This document shows positions 8,097 to 16,819 of a stretch of DNA of 64,000 nucleotides, piece by piece. The notes under the pieces are model-generated. The model saw only the letters and a program-made list of their open reading frames with translations. It was not told the DNA's origin and did no database searches. The position numbers were made by a program, and so were the translations under genes. Origin of the DNA: Arthrobacter sp. PsM3 (GTDB lineage Bacteria > Actinomycetota > Actinomycetes > Actinomycetales > Micrococcaceae); contig NZ_JARUXE010000009.1 of NCBI RefSeq assembly GCF_030433895.1, positions 62,001-126,000 on the forward strand, in the 5' to 3' direction. How positions within the stretch are numbered: the first letter of the stretch is position 1; each line of letters begins with the position of its first letter.

Positions 8097-9227
8097 ATGA
8101 CTACAGCAGCTACCCCGTCCGTTGGACTGGTCGGTTGGCGTGGCATGGTCGGTTCCGTCCTGATGCAGCGCATGCAGGACGAGGGCGACTTCGCCAACAT
8201 CAACCCGGTATTTTTCTCCACCTCCAACGCGGGAGGTGCAGCCCCGGCGTTCGCTGAAGGGGCCGGCAAGCTCGAGGACGCGTTCGACGTCGATGCCCTG
8301 GCGAAGCTGCCGATTATCGTCACCGCCCAGGGCGGCGACTACACGAAGCAGGTCCACGGGGAGCTGCGCAGCCGCGGCTGGGACGGCCTCTGGATCGATG
8401 CTGCTTCCACCCTGCGGATGAACGACGATTCGATCATCGTGCTGGACCCGATCAACCGCGACGTCATCGACGCCGGTCTTTCCGGCGGCGTGAAGGACTA
8501 CATCGGCGGCAACTGCACCGTCTCCTGCATGCTGATGGGCCTCGGCGGGCTGTTCAAGAACGGCCTTGTCGAATGGGGCACCTCCATGACCTACCAGGCT
8601 GCCTCCGGCGGGGGCGCCCGGCACATGCGCGAACTGCTGAGCCAGTTCGGCACCCTCAACGCCCAGGTCAACTCGGAACTGGACGACCCGGCGTCGGCCA
8701 TCCTGGACATTGACCGCAAGGTCCTGGCCCACCAGCGCACCGACATCGATGCCACCCAGTTCGGCGTCCCGCTGGCCGGATCGCTGATCCCCTGGATCGA
8801 TGCGGACCTCGGCAACGGCCAGTCCAAGGAAGAGTGGAAGGCCGGGGTGGAGACAAACAAGATCCTCGGTACCTCCGGCGATCAGCACATCATCATGGAC
8901 GGGCTGTGCATCCGGATCGGTGCGATGCGCTCGCACTCCCAGGCACTCACGCTCAAGCTCCGCGAAGACCTCTCTGTCGCCGAGATCGAGAAGCTGCTGG
9001 ACTCGGACAATGAGTGGGCCAAGGTGGTGCCCAACTCCAAGGACGCCTCCGTGTCCCAGCTCACCCCGGTGGCGGCATCCGGCACCCTGGACATCCCGGT
9101 GGGCCGCATCCGCAAGCTGGAAATGGGCCCGCAGTACATCAGCGCGTTCACGGTCGGCGACCAGCTGCTGTGGGGTGCGGCCGAGCCGCTGCGCCGCATG
9201 CTGAACATCGCGACCGGCAACCTCTAG
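8097..9227 (+). CDS. asd: Aspartate-semialdehyde dehydrogenase, E. coli-like class
   Basis: It reduces aspartyl phosphate to aspartate semialdehyde, the branch point to lysine/diaminopimelate, threonine and methionine. The 376-aa protein has the Rossmann start [17 protein letters not shown]. The catalytic cysteine is C140 in [11 protein letters not shown], and [11 protein letters not shown] follows. The sequence resembles the longer Asd class of E. coli and other gammaproteobacteria, with an inserted QGGDYT segment and a [10 protein letters not shown] motif, rather than the ~345-aa class usual in many Gram-positives. It is a single gene with no obvious operon partner, and asp kinase is not in the window. 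Confidence 0.96.
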   Translation: MTTAATPSVGLVGWRGMVGSVLMQRMQDEGDFANINPVFFSTSNAGGAAPAFAEGAGKLEDAFDVDALAKLPIIVTAQGGDYTKQVHGELRSRGWDGLWIDAASTLRMNDDSIIVLDPINRDVIDAGLSGGVKDYIGGNCTVSCMLMGLGGLFKNGLVEWGTSMTYQAASGGGARHMRELLSQFGTLNAQVNSELDDPASAILDIDRKVLAHQRTDIDATQFGVPLAGSLIPWIDADLGNGQSKEEWKAGVETNKILGTSGDQHIIMDGLCIRIGAMRSHSQALTLKLREDLSVAEIEKLLDSDNEWAKVVPNSKDASVSQLTPVAASGTLDIPVGRIRKLEMGPQYISAFTVGDQLLWGAAEPLRRMLNIATGNL

Positions 9228-9266
9228 GACCTCAGCGGCATCCGCGCCGGACGCCACCGCCCCGGT

Positions 9267-10373
9267 TCAGGTGCCGAGGAATCTCCGGTACTTCGCCGCC
9301 TGCAGCTCAAAAGACTTTTGGGCGGCAGGCCGCAGCCCGTTAACGTCGTCAAAGGGCCTGGGGACGACGGCGGCGCCCCCGCCGTTGCGGGTGACGTCCC
9401 AGGTGCCGACGATCTGGCCGCCGGCAACAATCGTCTTCCGGAAGACGCCGTTGCCGCCCGGCACGACCCTGTCCGCATGCTCGGGCGGCAGCACGAGCGA
9501 CCGGTCCGTGTAGCCGAGCACGAACTCATCGAAGCCGGGCAGTGCCAGCACCAGGCGCGCTGCGGGGACGCCTTCGTCGAGCAGCGCCGCCGTTTCCGGC
9601 GAGAGCCAATAGCTGATCCCCTCGAACGCCACCTCCACCAACTGGTCCTTCACGTCGGCCAGGGCGGCACGGACCTCCGTCAGGGGAATGCCGGACCACC
9701 AGGCAAAGTCACGCTCGGTGGCGGGACCGTGGCTGCGCAGGTAGCGCAGCAGCCACTCGGCGATGCCCGCCGCACGGTCCACGGTCCGCGATTCGGTGAT
9801 CCAGTCGTCGAAGGCCACCACCAGCTGCTGGTTGCCGGCCATCGGCCCCTGGACCAGCCAGGCCCGCTGGCACAGGATCCCCAGCAGGTGAATGCCGCGC
9901 TGGCCGGCCGTGGACTGGCCTGCCCGTTCGAAGGCCTGGAACAGCTCCGCCCGGCTGGCGGCCGCCCCGCCGGAGACCAGCTGCAGCGCGGTCCCGGCCG
10001 CGGCGTCGACGTCCGCGGCGGAGATATCGAGCTCCCGGTGACGCCCGGCCAGGCCGCGGATCAGCCGATCGGAGGTAATGGCCAGCATCCACTTCAGGTC
10101 CTCGGGAGCCATCAGGTGCAGGGTGCCGCGCATCGGCCAGGAGCGCACTATTTCACCCCGGTTGAGGGCGCTGCGGACGTCCCCTACGCGGGATCCCGGC
10201 ACGCGGATCCCGACAGCCCAGAGTGCTGCCCCCAGGTCCTGCGCCTGCATCGCCGTCATCCAGCGCACCGCTTCCGCGACGCTGCGGAATCCGGACCCGG
10301 CCAGACCCTGGGAGGCCAGCCGCAACCGGCCCAGGATCGCCCGGCTGAGCCGGGGACGCGCCGTAGCTGTCAT
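9267..10373 (-). CDS. Winged-helix DNA-binding domain protein (AlkZ/YcaQ-like superfamily)
   Basis: This 368-aa protein opens with LSRAILGRLRLASQGL and the MTAMQAQDLGAALWAVGIR pattern typical of the widespread winged-helix family annotated HTH_42. Members such as AlkZ and YcaQ unhook DNA crosslinks or excise bulky lesions, but many actinobacterial members are uncharacterised. A central WMLAITSDRLIRGLAGR segment and a C-terminal beta-rich part (FVLGYTDRSLVLPPEH) fit the family. It is transcribed alone, divergent from a small membrane-protein gene. A DNA-repair role is inference from family only. Confidence 0.8.
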   Translation of the reverse strand: MTATARPRLSRAILGRLRLASQGLAGSGFRSVAEAVRWMTAMQAQDLGAALWAVGIRVPGSRVGDVRSALNRGEIVRSWPMRGTLHLMAPEDLKWMLAITSDRLIRGLAGRHRELDISAADVDAAAGTALQLVSGGAAASRAELFQAFERAGQSTAGQRGIHLLGILCQRAWLVQGPMAGNQQLVVAFDDWITESRTVDRAAGIAEWLLRYLRSHGPATERDFAWWSGIPLTEVRAALADVKDQLVEVAFEGISYWLSPETAALLDEGVPAARLVLALPGFDEFVLGYTDRSLVLPPEHADRVVPGGNGVFRKTIVAGGQIVGTWDVTRNGGGAAVVPRPFDDVNGLRPAAQKSFELQAAKYRRFLGT

Positions 10374-10442
10374 GCACCCATGCTAGGACGCCGGACTGGC
10401 AGTTCCCAGCCGCCTTCCAGCCGGACTCCTTACGCTTGAGGG

Positions 10443-10922
10443 ATGACCATGAGCGAGATGTGGCCGCTGCTGCGGCCCCTGAGCAGAAGGCTGGCCCTGC
10501 TGGGCTGGGCTTCCAGCGCCGCCGGCATGGCCGCGGGGCTCGCCATTGCCATCGCCAGCGGAACGCGGCTCTCGCCCGTGATGAGCACCCTGCAGCTCGT
10601 GGCCGTGGTGTCCATGGCTGTGGCGGTGACCAGCTTTATCACGGCCACGTCGGTGCAGCCGCGCTCCCCCGCGCGGGACGACGGTGCATCACCGGACAGC
10701 CTGGAACCTGGGGAGCTGCCCGACACCGTGCAGAGTCTCCTGCTCGGCTCCGTGGCCCTGCTGGCAGGGGCGGTCGTCTTCGCCCTCGCCGGATTCCTGC
10801 TCCTCAGCGGGCCCAGCGAGCAGTCCGTGGCGTTTTGCCAGGTCTTCTTCCTCGGCGCCGCCGCGTCCGGCTTCACCTTTATGCTGTTCAGCAGGGTGGT
10901 CCCGCACCGCGGCAGGAACTGA
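10443..10922 (+). CDS. Membrane protein with four predicted spans, function unknown
   Basis: This 159-aa protein has four hydrophobic segments: about residues 17-40, 46-68, 98-122 and 131-152. A short acidic loop between spans two and three (ARDDGASPDSLEPGELPD) separates two halves of similar layout. I recognise no family motif. A second ATG at 10449 is an alternative start. It converges with murB, with only 12 nt between the two stops. Confidence 0.6.
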   Translation: MTMSEMWPLLRPLSRRLALLGWASSAAGMAAGLAIAIASGTRLSPVMSTLQLVAVVSMAVAVTSFITATSVQPRSPARDDGASPDSLEPGELPDTVQSLLLGSVALLAGAVVFALAGFLLLSGPSEQSVAFCQVFFLGAAASGFTFMLFSRVVPHRGRN

Positions 10923-10934
10923 CCGGCCGCTTTC

Positions 10935-12002
10935 CTAGAGCTCCACACCGATGAGCAGCGGTTCCGGGTGCAGTTCAATCCCGAAGCGTTCGACGACGCC
11001 GCGGCGCACCTCGCGCGCGATCGCCAGCAAGTCCGCCGCGCTGGCGGCTCCCCGGTTGGTGATGGCCAGCGTGTGCTTGGTGGACAGCGAGGCCCGGCCG
11101 CCGGAGACGCTGTCCGGCTCAAGCCCGAACCCCCTGCCGTAGCCGGCCTGGTCGATCAGCCAGGCCGCCGAGAGCTTGGTCAGGCCGTCCGCGCCGCCCG
11201 GGTAGCGCGGCGCATCGTCCGGCAGCCCGGCGGCGGCGGCTGCGGGCACGATCGGGTTCGTGAAGAAGGAGCCGGTGGAATAGGTGTCCCGGTCCGCTGC
11301 GTCCCACACCATGCCCTTGGACGCCCGGAGCCGGAGGACCTCCCGCCGGACATCGTTGGCGTAGGCCCGCCGGCCGGCCTCAACGCCCAGGGCGCGGGCG
11401 AGCTCGGCGTAGCGGATGGGGGCGCTCATCCGGCCCAGCGGCAGCTGGAACTCGACCGTGAGCACAACGTAGCGCGGGGAGCCGTTGACGGTGGTCTGTT
11501 TGAGGATCGAATCGCGGTAGCCGAACTTGAGTTCCGAGTTGGTGAAGGTCTGCACGGCGTTGCGTTCCCGGTCCCAGGTCCGTACGGCGGCGATGGTCTG
11601 GGAAACGTCCGAGCCGTAGGCACCGACGTTCTGGACCGGGGTGGCGCCCGTGGAGCCCGGGATGCCCGAGAGCGCCTCGATCCCGGACCAGGCATGCCTC
11701 ACGGCGTGCTCCACCAGGGCGTCCCAGTTGTGGCCCGCCTGGACCACAACGGCGACGCCGCCGCAGGAGTCCTCCGCGTTGACGGTGAACCCCTCCGAGG
11801 CGATCCTCAGCACAGTGCCGGGGAACCCGTCGTCGGACACCAACAGGTTGGAGCCGCCGCCGATGATCAGCAGGGACTCACCGGCAGCATCCGCTGAGCG
11901 GACGGCCTCGATGATCTCGGCCTCGGTGCGGGCCTCGATGAATTTGCCGGCGGGGCCGCCGACGGCGGCCGTGGTCAGGGCGGAAAGCAGAGTCTGGGTC
12001 AC
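10935..12002 (-). CDS. murB: UDP-N-acetylenolpyruvoylglucosamine reductase
   Basis: It catalyses the second committed step of peptidoglycan precursor synthesis, reducing the enolpyruvyl group to lactyl with FAD and NADPH. The 355 residues include the FAD-binding GGGSNLLVSDDGF, the strongly conserved SGIPGSTGATPVQNVGAYG, and the catalytic serine region YSTGSFFTNPIV. Near the C terminus comes ELHPEPLLIG with the active-site glutamate. The start is GTG. An MFS gene lies 52 nt upstream on the same strand. Confidence 0.96.
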   Translation of the reverse strand: MTQTLLSALTTAAVGGPAGKFIEARTEAEIIEAVRSADAAGESLLIIGGGSNLLVSDDGFPGTVLRIASEGFTVNAEDSCGGVAVVVQAGHNWDALVEHAVRHAWSGIEALSGIPGSTGATPVQNVGAYGSDVSQTIAAVRTWDRERNAVQTFTNSELKFGYRDSILKQTTVNGSPRYVVLTVEFQLPLGRMSAPIRYAELARALGVEAGRRAYANDVRREVLRLRASKGMVWDAADRDTYSTGSFFTNPIVPAAAAAGLPDDAPRYPGGADGLTKLSAAWLIDQAGYGRGFGLEPDSVSGGRASLSTKHTLAITNRGAASAADLLAIAREVRRGVVERFGIELHPEPLLIGVEL

Positions 12003-12054
12003 CCGACCAGCCTAGCCGGGGAACACCGCACTGCCCTAAGCAGCGCCCTGCCGG

Positions 12055-13332
12055 TCAGCTGACTTTCCGGGCCACCGGGGAAAGCAGGAAGCTGACCACC
12101 AGCATCACCACCACGGCCAGCAGGGAGTGCAGGATGCCGATGTGCTCCGCCAGCAGGCCCAGCAGCGGCGGCCCGCAGAGGAATGCGCCGTAGCCGATCG
12201 TGGAGACCACGGAGACGCGGGCGGCCGCCCTGGCCGGGTCGTCGGCGGCGGCGGACATGCCCACCGGGAAGCCCAGCGAGGCGCCCAGTCCCCAGACGGC
12301 GAGGGCGGCATAGGCCACCCACGGCACCGGCGCGAAGACGAACAGGCCAAGGCCCAGCACGGCCAAGGCCGCACACCAGCGCATCACCGGGACGCGGCCG
12401 AAGCGGTCCAGGACCACGGTGCCGGCGAAGCGTCCCACGGTCATGAACGTGACGAAGAGCCCGTACCCGGCGGCGCCCGCAGCGTCGGACTGTCCGTGGC
12501 CATCGGCGAGCGCCAGGGCCACCCAGTCCCCGGCTGCGCCCTCGGCGAGGGCCAGCCCCAGCACGAGCACCCCCAGCAGGAGGGTGCGGCGGTCCCGCCA
12601 GGCCAGGGCGATCTGACGCTTGTTGTCCAGCGGGGCTTCGGGCTGGGCCGTACCCGGCAGGATGACCGGAATGGGTCCGGTGGAGGGGTCCTCGAAGGTA
12701 TCGGGCCGGGCCGGCTTGAAACCCGGGCCGGCGTCCACCGGAGTGATGTCCGCACGGAACCAGGCAGCGGCCGTGGCCACCGAACCGGTGACCAACAGCC
12801 CCACCGCGGCGAAATGCCAGAAGACGGGGACGCCGGATCCGGCGGCCCAGGCTCCTGCCCCGGCGCCGGCAACGGTCCCGAGGCTGAACGATCCATGCAG
12901 CCGGGGCATGATGTGCCGTCGGACGGCGCGTTCCACCGCGGCGCCCTCGACGTTGGAGGCCGTGTTCCAGCTGGCCGTGCCGAGTCCGATCACGGCCAGC
13001 CCCGCGGCGACGGCGGGCGGGTTGGCCAGGACCGTGGTTCCCATGCCGGCCAGGACCAGCCCGGCGCCCACCATGATGCTGCCGATCCGGATGGTCTGCT
13101 TGGAGCCGAAGCGCAGCACGATCAGTCCCGACGCTGAGACCGAGACGAAGGAGCCCAAGGTCATGCACAGCAACAGCAGTCCGACGTTCGCCGGGGTCAG
13201 GTCCAGTCCGTCGCGGATGGCCGGGAGCCGGGACACCCAGGTGGCGAACGCGATGCCGCTGAATGCGTACGCGGCCACCACGGCGTTACGCCACTGCGTG
13301 ACCTCTACGGCCTGGCCGGTGCGCAGGTTCAC
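12055..13332 (-). CDS. MFS transporter, YbjJ-like
   Basis: The 425-aa protein has about twelve membrane spans. The N-terminal run YAFSGIAFATWVSRLPAIRDGL and the later ASNVEGAAVERAVRRHIMPRLHG match the YbjJ-type branch of the major facilitator superfamily, related to fucose permease. The substrate is not known. The start chosen is GTG at 13332, which follows the stop of the MaoC gene by 15 nt, so the two are probably co-transcribed. The link between the MaoC enzymes and this carrier is positional only. Confidence 0.85.
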   Translation of the reverse strand: MNLRTGQAVEVTQWRNAVVAAYAFSGIAFATWVSRLPAIRDGLDLTPANVGLLLLCMTLGSFVSVSASGLIVLRFGSKQTIRIGSIMVGAGLVLAGMGTTVLANPPAVAAGLAVIGLGTASWNTASNVEGAAVERAVRRHIMPRLHGSFSLGTVAGAGAGAWAAGSGVPVFWHFAAVGLLVTGSVATAAAWFRADITPVDAGPGFKPARPDTFEDPSTGPIPVILPGTAQPEAPLDNKRQIALAWRDRRTLLLGVLVLGLALAEGAAGDWVALALADGHGQSDAAGAAGYGLFVTFMTVGRFAGTVVLDRFGRVPVMRWCAALAVLGLGLFVFAPVPWVAYAALAVWGLGASLGFPVGMSAAADDPARAAARVSVVSTIGYGAFLCGPPLLGLLAEHIGILHSLLAVVVMLVVSFLLSPVARKVS

Positions 13333-13347
13333 GGCATCGCCATCCGG

Positions 13348-13785
13348 TTACGCCAGCCTGACGACGGCCTGGGCCTTCATGAGCACCTTCTGGCCGCCGG
13401 AGACGACGGTCAGGTCCACCCGGGCAGTGCCAACCGCGGCGTCGAGCGCTCCGATGGCGCCGCTGACCTCAATCACGGCGCCGGCCTCGGCGGTCCCCGT
13501 GGTGTCGGACACCGGAACGGGTTTGGTGAAGCGGGTCTGGAAATCGATGACGGCGGCGGGATCCCCGGCCCAGTCGGTTACGAGCTGGACGGCGGAGCCC
13601 ATGGTGAACATGCCGTGCGCGATCACACCGGGCAGTCCCACGCCGGTTGCGAAGGCCTCGTTCCAGTGGATGGGGTTGAAGTCGCCGGAGGCACCGGCGT
13701 ACTTGACCAGGTCCGTGCGGGTGACGCTGATGCTGCGGCTGCCGATGTCCTGGCCGACCGCGAGTTCCGAAAGTGTGGGTGTCAT
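13348..13785 (-). CDS. MaoC-like (hotdog) hydratase/dehydratase, HadB-type subunit
   Basis: This 145-aa single-hotdog protein has the hydratase-2 motif YAGASGDFNPIHWNEAF. D35 and H40 are the expected catalytic pair, followed by GLPGVIAHGM. It lies 2 nt downstream of the gene for a second MaoC protein, an arrangement like mycobacterial hadA-hadB, where two subunits form the beta-hydroxyacyl dehydratase. Here the substrate (fatty acyl-CoA or acyl carrier protein) cannot be told from sequence. Confidence 0.88.
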   Translation of the reverse strand: MTPTLSELAVGQDIGSRSISVTRTDLVKYAGASGDFNPIHWNEAFATGVGLPGVIAHGMFTMGSAVQLVTDWAGDPAAVIDFQTRFTKPVPVSDTTGTAEAGAVIEVSGAIGALDAAVGTARVDLTVVSGGQKVLMKAQAVVRLA

Positions 13786-13787
13786 GT

Positions 13788-14273
13788 CTACTGTCCCTCT
13801 CCGCGGACCAGGATGGACGAGGTGGCGGTGGCGACGGCCTCGCGGGCCTCGTCGCGGGCCTCACCGTCGGTGGCACCGGCGGCCAGGGCGAAGATTTCCG
13901 AGCGGGTGGTGATCATGGCTCCCCCGCCCATCGCACGGACGCCGTCGACGTGCAGTTCGGCAACCAGCCGGTCCCCGGCGATGATGGGCCGGTGGTGGAT
14001 GAACCGCTGGTCCGCGTGGACCACGCGGGAGAAGTCGATGCCGGCGTCCGGGTCCTCGATCAGCTGGGCGTCGGCCCGCTGGGCGACGATGATGGCGAAG
14101 GTCGGCGGCGCCACGAGGTCGCTGTGGCCCAGGGCCCTGGCAGCATCCACCTCGAAGTGGGCGGGATGGGTGGCTTTGACGGCGCGGGCGAACTCGCGGA
14201 TTTTCTCGCGACCGACGTCGTACACCTCTTTGGCAGGGTAGCTGCGCCCCTGCAGATCCGGATTGATAGTCAT
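13788..14273 (-). CDS. MaoC N-terminal domain dehydratase, HadA-type subunit
   Basis: This 161-aa hotdog protein opens with INPDLQGRSYPAKEVYDVGREKIREFARAV, typical of the FAS1-type dehydratase N-terminal (UPF0336) family. It lacks the D-x4-H hydratase motif seen in its partner. In HadAB complexes this subunit supplies substrate binding while the other carries catalysis. It is the first gene of the minus-strand run dehydratase, dehydratase, MFS, murB. Its upstream region is shared with the divergent ArsR operon. Confidence 0.85.
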   Translation of the reverse strand: MTINPDLQGRSYPAKEVYDVGREKIREFARAVKATHPAHFEVDAARALGHSDLVAPPTFAIIVAQRADAQLIEDPDAGIDFSRVVHADQRFIHHRPIIAGDRLVAELHVDGVRAMGGGAMITTRSEIFALAAGATDGEARDEAREAVATATSSILVRGEGQ

Positions 14274-14329
14274 GGTTCCAGCCTAGCGTCAGGCCTCCGG
14301 GCAGCTGCGCCGATGACGGTCCCCTGAAT

Positions 14330-14376
14330 GGAATGCTGGCAGGAATTCTGAACAGCATTCCGGAATGCGGTATGAT
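14330..14376 (+). promoter_or_regulatory. Promoter and palindromic operator of the ArsR-SulP operon
   Basis: A TATGAT -10 hexamer sits at 14371-14376. GCATTCCGGAATGC (14355-14368) is a perfect 14-bp palindrome lying between that hexamer and the -35 position. A wider dyad pairs GGAATGCTG (14330-14338) with CAGCATTCC (14353-14361) around a central GAATTC (14343-14348). Overlapping dyads inside a promoter fit ArsR-family autorepression. The regulator assignment is inference from adjacency. Confidence 0.6.
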
Positions 14377-14441
14377 GAAAACATCAATTCATCAACTCAT
14401 GGCCGGTCGAGGGACCTCAGGGCCAGAAAGCACGGGCAGCG

Positions 14442-14819
14442 ATGATTTCGGCAGCGCAAACCCCCTTGTACGAGATCAAGGCGAACCTGTTCAAGGCCCT
14501 CGCCCACCCGGCGCGGATCCGTGTGCTCGAACTGCTGTCCGCCGCGCCGGATAATGCGGCGCCCGTCAGCTATCTGCTGGCCGAGACGGGCCTCGAAGCG
14601 TCCCACCTGTCCCAGCACCTCGCCACCCTGCGCCGGCACGGGGTGGTGACCTCGACCCGCTCCGCCAACACGGTGACCTACCGGCTGGCCCATCCGAAAA
14701 TCGCCGAATTGCTGGCCATCGCCCGGACCTTCCTCCTCGACAGCCTGGCCGATTCCAACGACCGACTCAGACTCGCGCAGGAACTGCCCAGCGAACACCT
14801 GAAGGATTCCGTTTCATGA
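14442..14819 (+). CDS. ArsR-family winged-helix repressor
   Basis: This 125-aa protein has the typical ArsR layout: FKALAHPARIRVLELL helix pair, then the recognition helix LEASHLSQHLATLRRHG and a beta-wing STRSANTVTYRL. No CxC metal-binding motif or other cysteine is visible, so it is not a classical arsenic or cadmium sensor. The TGA overlaps the ATG of the SulP transporter (ATGA), so the two are translationally coupled and the regulator likely controls the transporter. Palindromes upstream are probable operators. Confidence 0.92.
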   Translation: MISAAQTPLYEIKANLFKALAHPARIRVLELLSAAPDNAAPVSYLLAETGLEASHLSQHLATLRRHGVVTSTRSANTVTYRLAHPKIAELLAIARTFLLDSLADSNDRLRLAQELPSEHLKDSVS

Positions 14820-16477
14820 GCGCGGCACTGGCGCACCTCCGCCGGTTCCTCCCGTCCCGGCGTGACTATGACGGCCTGCGCTCGTCCTGGAAGACGGACC
14901 TGCTGTCCGGGATCACTGTCGGGATTGTGGCCCTGCCGCTGGCACTGGCCTTCGGAGTGAGTTCCGGCGTCGGCGCCGAAGCCGGACTCGTCACCGCCGT
15001 CGTCGCCGGCCTCGTGGCAGCCGTCATGGGCGGCTCGCACGTGCAGGTCTCCGGCCCGACCGGCGCGATGGTCGTCGTCCTGGCGCCGGTCGTCGCCCTC
15101 CATGGCGTCGGCAGCATCGCCCTGGTCTCCCTGATGGCGGGGCTGCTGGTGATAATCCTGGGCATCAGCGGGCTGGGCCGGGCGGTGGCCTTCATCCCGT
15201 GGCCGGTAGTGGAGGGCTTTACCCTCGGCATCGCCGCGATCATCTTCCTCCAGCAGGTCCCGATGGCCACCGGCACCACCGGGATACCGGGCCACAACAC
15301 CCTCCTGGCCGCCATCGAGAGCGCCTCCCAGGCCACCGCGCCCGCCGTTTTCCAGACGCTCGGCGTCGTGGCCGGCGTGGCCGCCGTGATGATCCTGCTC
15401 CCGAAGCTGAACAAGGCCCTGCCCGCGAGCCTGGTCGCGGTCCTGCTGGCCACCGTGGCAGCCGAGCTGCTCCAGCTGGAGATCCCCCGGATCGGTGAGC
15501 TGCCGCATTCGCTGTCTGCACCGTCGATGCCCTCCCTCGATCCGGCGGCGCTGGGCGGGCTGCTGATGCCCGCGGTGTCCATTGCGATGCTGGCCGCCAT
15601 CGAATCGCTGCTGTCCGCACGGGTGGCAGCGGGGATGGTGGGCCCTGACGGGAGGCCCTCCGGGGCCTACAGCCCGGACCGGGAGCTCACGGGGCAGGGG
15701 CTCGCCTCCGTCGCGGCAGGGTTCTTCGGCGGCATGCCGGCCACCGGCGCCATCGCCCGGACAGCGGTCAATGTCCGCTCCGGCGCCAAGACCCGGCTGT
15801 CTGCGATTGTCCACGCGTTCGTGCTGCTGGCCATCATCTATCTGGCGGCCGGACTGGTCGGAAGGATCCCGCTCGCGGTCCTGGCCGGGATCCTGATGGT
15901 CACGGCAGTCCGCATGGTGTCCAGGCACACGGTCGGCGCCATCATGCGCTCCACCCGCGCCGACGCCTTCGTGTTCGTCCTGACGGCCCTGATCACCGTG
16001 GCCTTCGACCTGATCGTGGCCATCGAGATCGGGCTTGTCGCCGCGGCCATCTTTACCCTGCGCAAGTTCGCCTCGCTCAGCGGGGTGAAGCGCGAGGAGG
16101 TGCCGGGACCACACAAGGAGGGGGACGAGCACATCGCTATCTTCCGGCTCGACGGGGCCATGTTCTTCGGCGCCGCGGAACGCGTCCTGCAGGAAATCAG
16201 CCAGGTCAAGGACATCCAGGTGGCCATCATCCGGCTCTCGCAGGTGCGGATGCTCGACGCCACCGGGGCCCACACGCTGGTGGAGGTCATCGCTGCGCTG
16301 GAGCTGCGCGGCGTGACGGTCCTGCTGAAAGGCGTCCAGCCGCAGCACCTCGAGCTGGTCACCAACGTCGGGGTGATCCGCTCGCTGCGGCACCACAAGC
16401 ACCTGTTCACATCCCTGCCCGAGGCTGTGGAGCATGCCCGCAGCCACGTGCTCCGGAACGCCGCAGCTAACGCTTGA
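14816..16477 (+). CDS. SulP-family anion transporter with C-terminal STAS domain
   Basis: The 553-aa protein begins with the SulP hallmark ITVGIVALPLALAFGVSSGV and VQVSGPTGAMVVVLAPVV, with about 12-14 spans to residue ~420. A cytoplasmic STAS domain follows at about 435-545 (IAIFRLDGAMFFGAAERV, RLSQVRMLDATGAHTL). SulP proteins move sulfate, bicarbonate or dicarboxylates. No substrate gene such as carbonic anhydrase adjoins it, so substrate is open. Coupling to an ArsR-type regulator is not the usual SulP context. Confidence 0.93.
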   Translation: MSAALAHLRRFLPSRRDYDGLRSSWKTDLLSGITVGIVALPLALAFGVSSGVGAEAGLVTAVVAGLVAAVMGGSHVQVSGPTGAMVVVLAPVVALHGVGSIALVSLMAGLLVIILGISGLGRAVAFIPWPVVEGFTLGIAAIIFLQQVPMATGTTGIPGHNTLLAAIESASQATAPAVFQTLGVVAGVAAVMILLPKLNKALPASLVAVLLATVAAELLQLEIPRIGELPHSLSAPSMPSLDPAALGGLLMPAVSIAMLAAIESLLSARVAAGMVGPDGRPSGAYSPDRELTGQGLASVAAGFFGGMPATGAIARTAVNVRSGAKTRLSAIVHAFVLLAIIYLAAGLVGRIPLAVLAGILMVTAVRMVSRHTVGAIMRSTRADAFVFVLTALITVAFDLIVAIEIGLVAAAIFTLRKFASLSGVKREEVPGPHKEGDEHIAIFRLDGAMFFGAAERVLQEISQVKDIQVAIIRLSQVRMLDATGAHTLVEVIAALELRGVTVLLKGVQPQHLELVTNVGVIRSLRHHKHLFTSLPEAVEHARSHVLRNAAANA

Positions 16478-16691
16478 GGTTCTTCCGGATCGTCTGGCCG
16501 CGCACCACAATCCCGGCGATGTGCAGAATCAGGCCCAGGCCGATCACGGCGAGGGAGGCGACCGCGAGGTCCTGGTTGCCGGAGGTGTTCCCCACGAGGT
16601 TCAAGGTGATGCCGACGGCGAGCAGCCCCATCGCGCTGAAAACCAGCACCTTGTAGGTGGTTGACGCGGATTCCCAGAATTCTTTCAGCAC
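16467..16691 (-). CDS. Small two-span membrane protein
   Basis: This 74-aa protein has spans at about residues 14-34 (YKVLVFSAMGLLAVGITLNLV) and 43-64 (LAVASLAVIGLGLILHIAGIVV), then a basic RGQTIRKNLKR tail. The end overlaps the convergent SulP stop by 11 bp. The start is GTG without a clear ribosome site. I recognise no characterised family. Confidence 0.6.
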   Translation of the reverse strand: MLKEFWESASTTYKVLVFSAMGLLAVGITLNLVGNTSGNQDLAVASLAVIGLGLILHIAGIVVRGQTIRKNLKR

Positions 16692-16819
16692 CGTGCCAGT
16701 CTACTGGGGCCCGCCGGCAACGCCGCGAGCCGCAAAATTCCTGGCGACACACACAATACCTGGCGACTCGGGCATTCGGGCGCGTCCGGTTTTCTGCGCG
16801 TCGCGGGACAGTTCCAGCG

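Noticed and set aside
14678..16510. 610-aa minus-strand frame opposite the SulP gene
   Set aside because: Composition is dominated by Gly, His, Gln and Arg, as expected from antisense of a GC-rich membrane protein; no domain seen.
16730..16790. Direct repeat of CCTGGCGAC in the gap upstream of a small membrane-protein gene
   Set aside because: Only two copies 19 bp apart and no surrounding symmetry; too little to call a repeat or operator.
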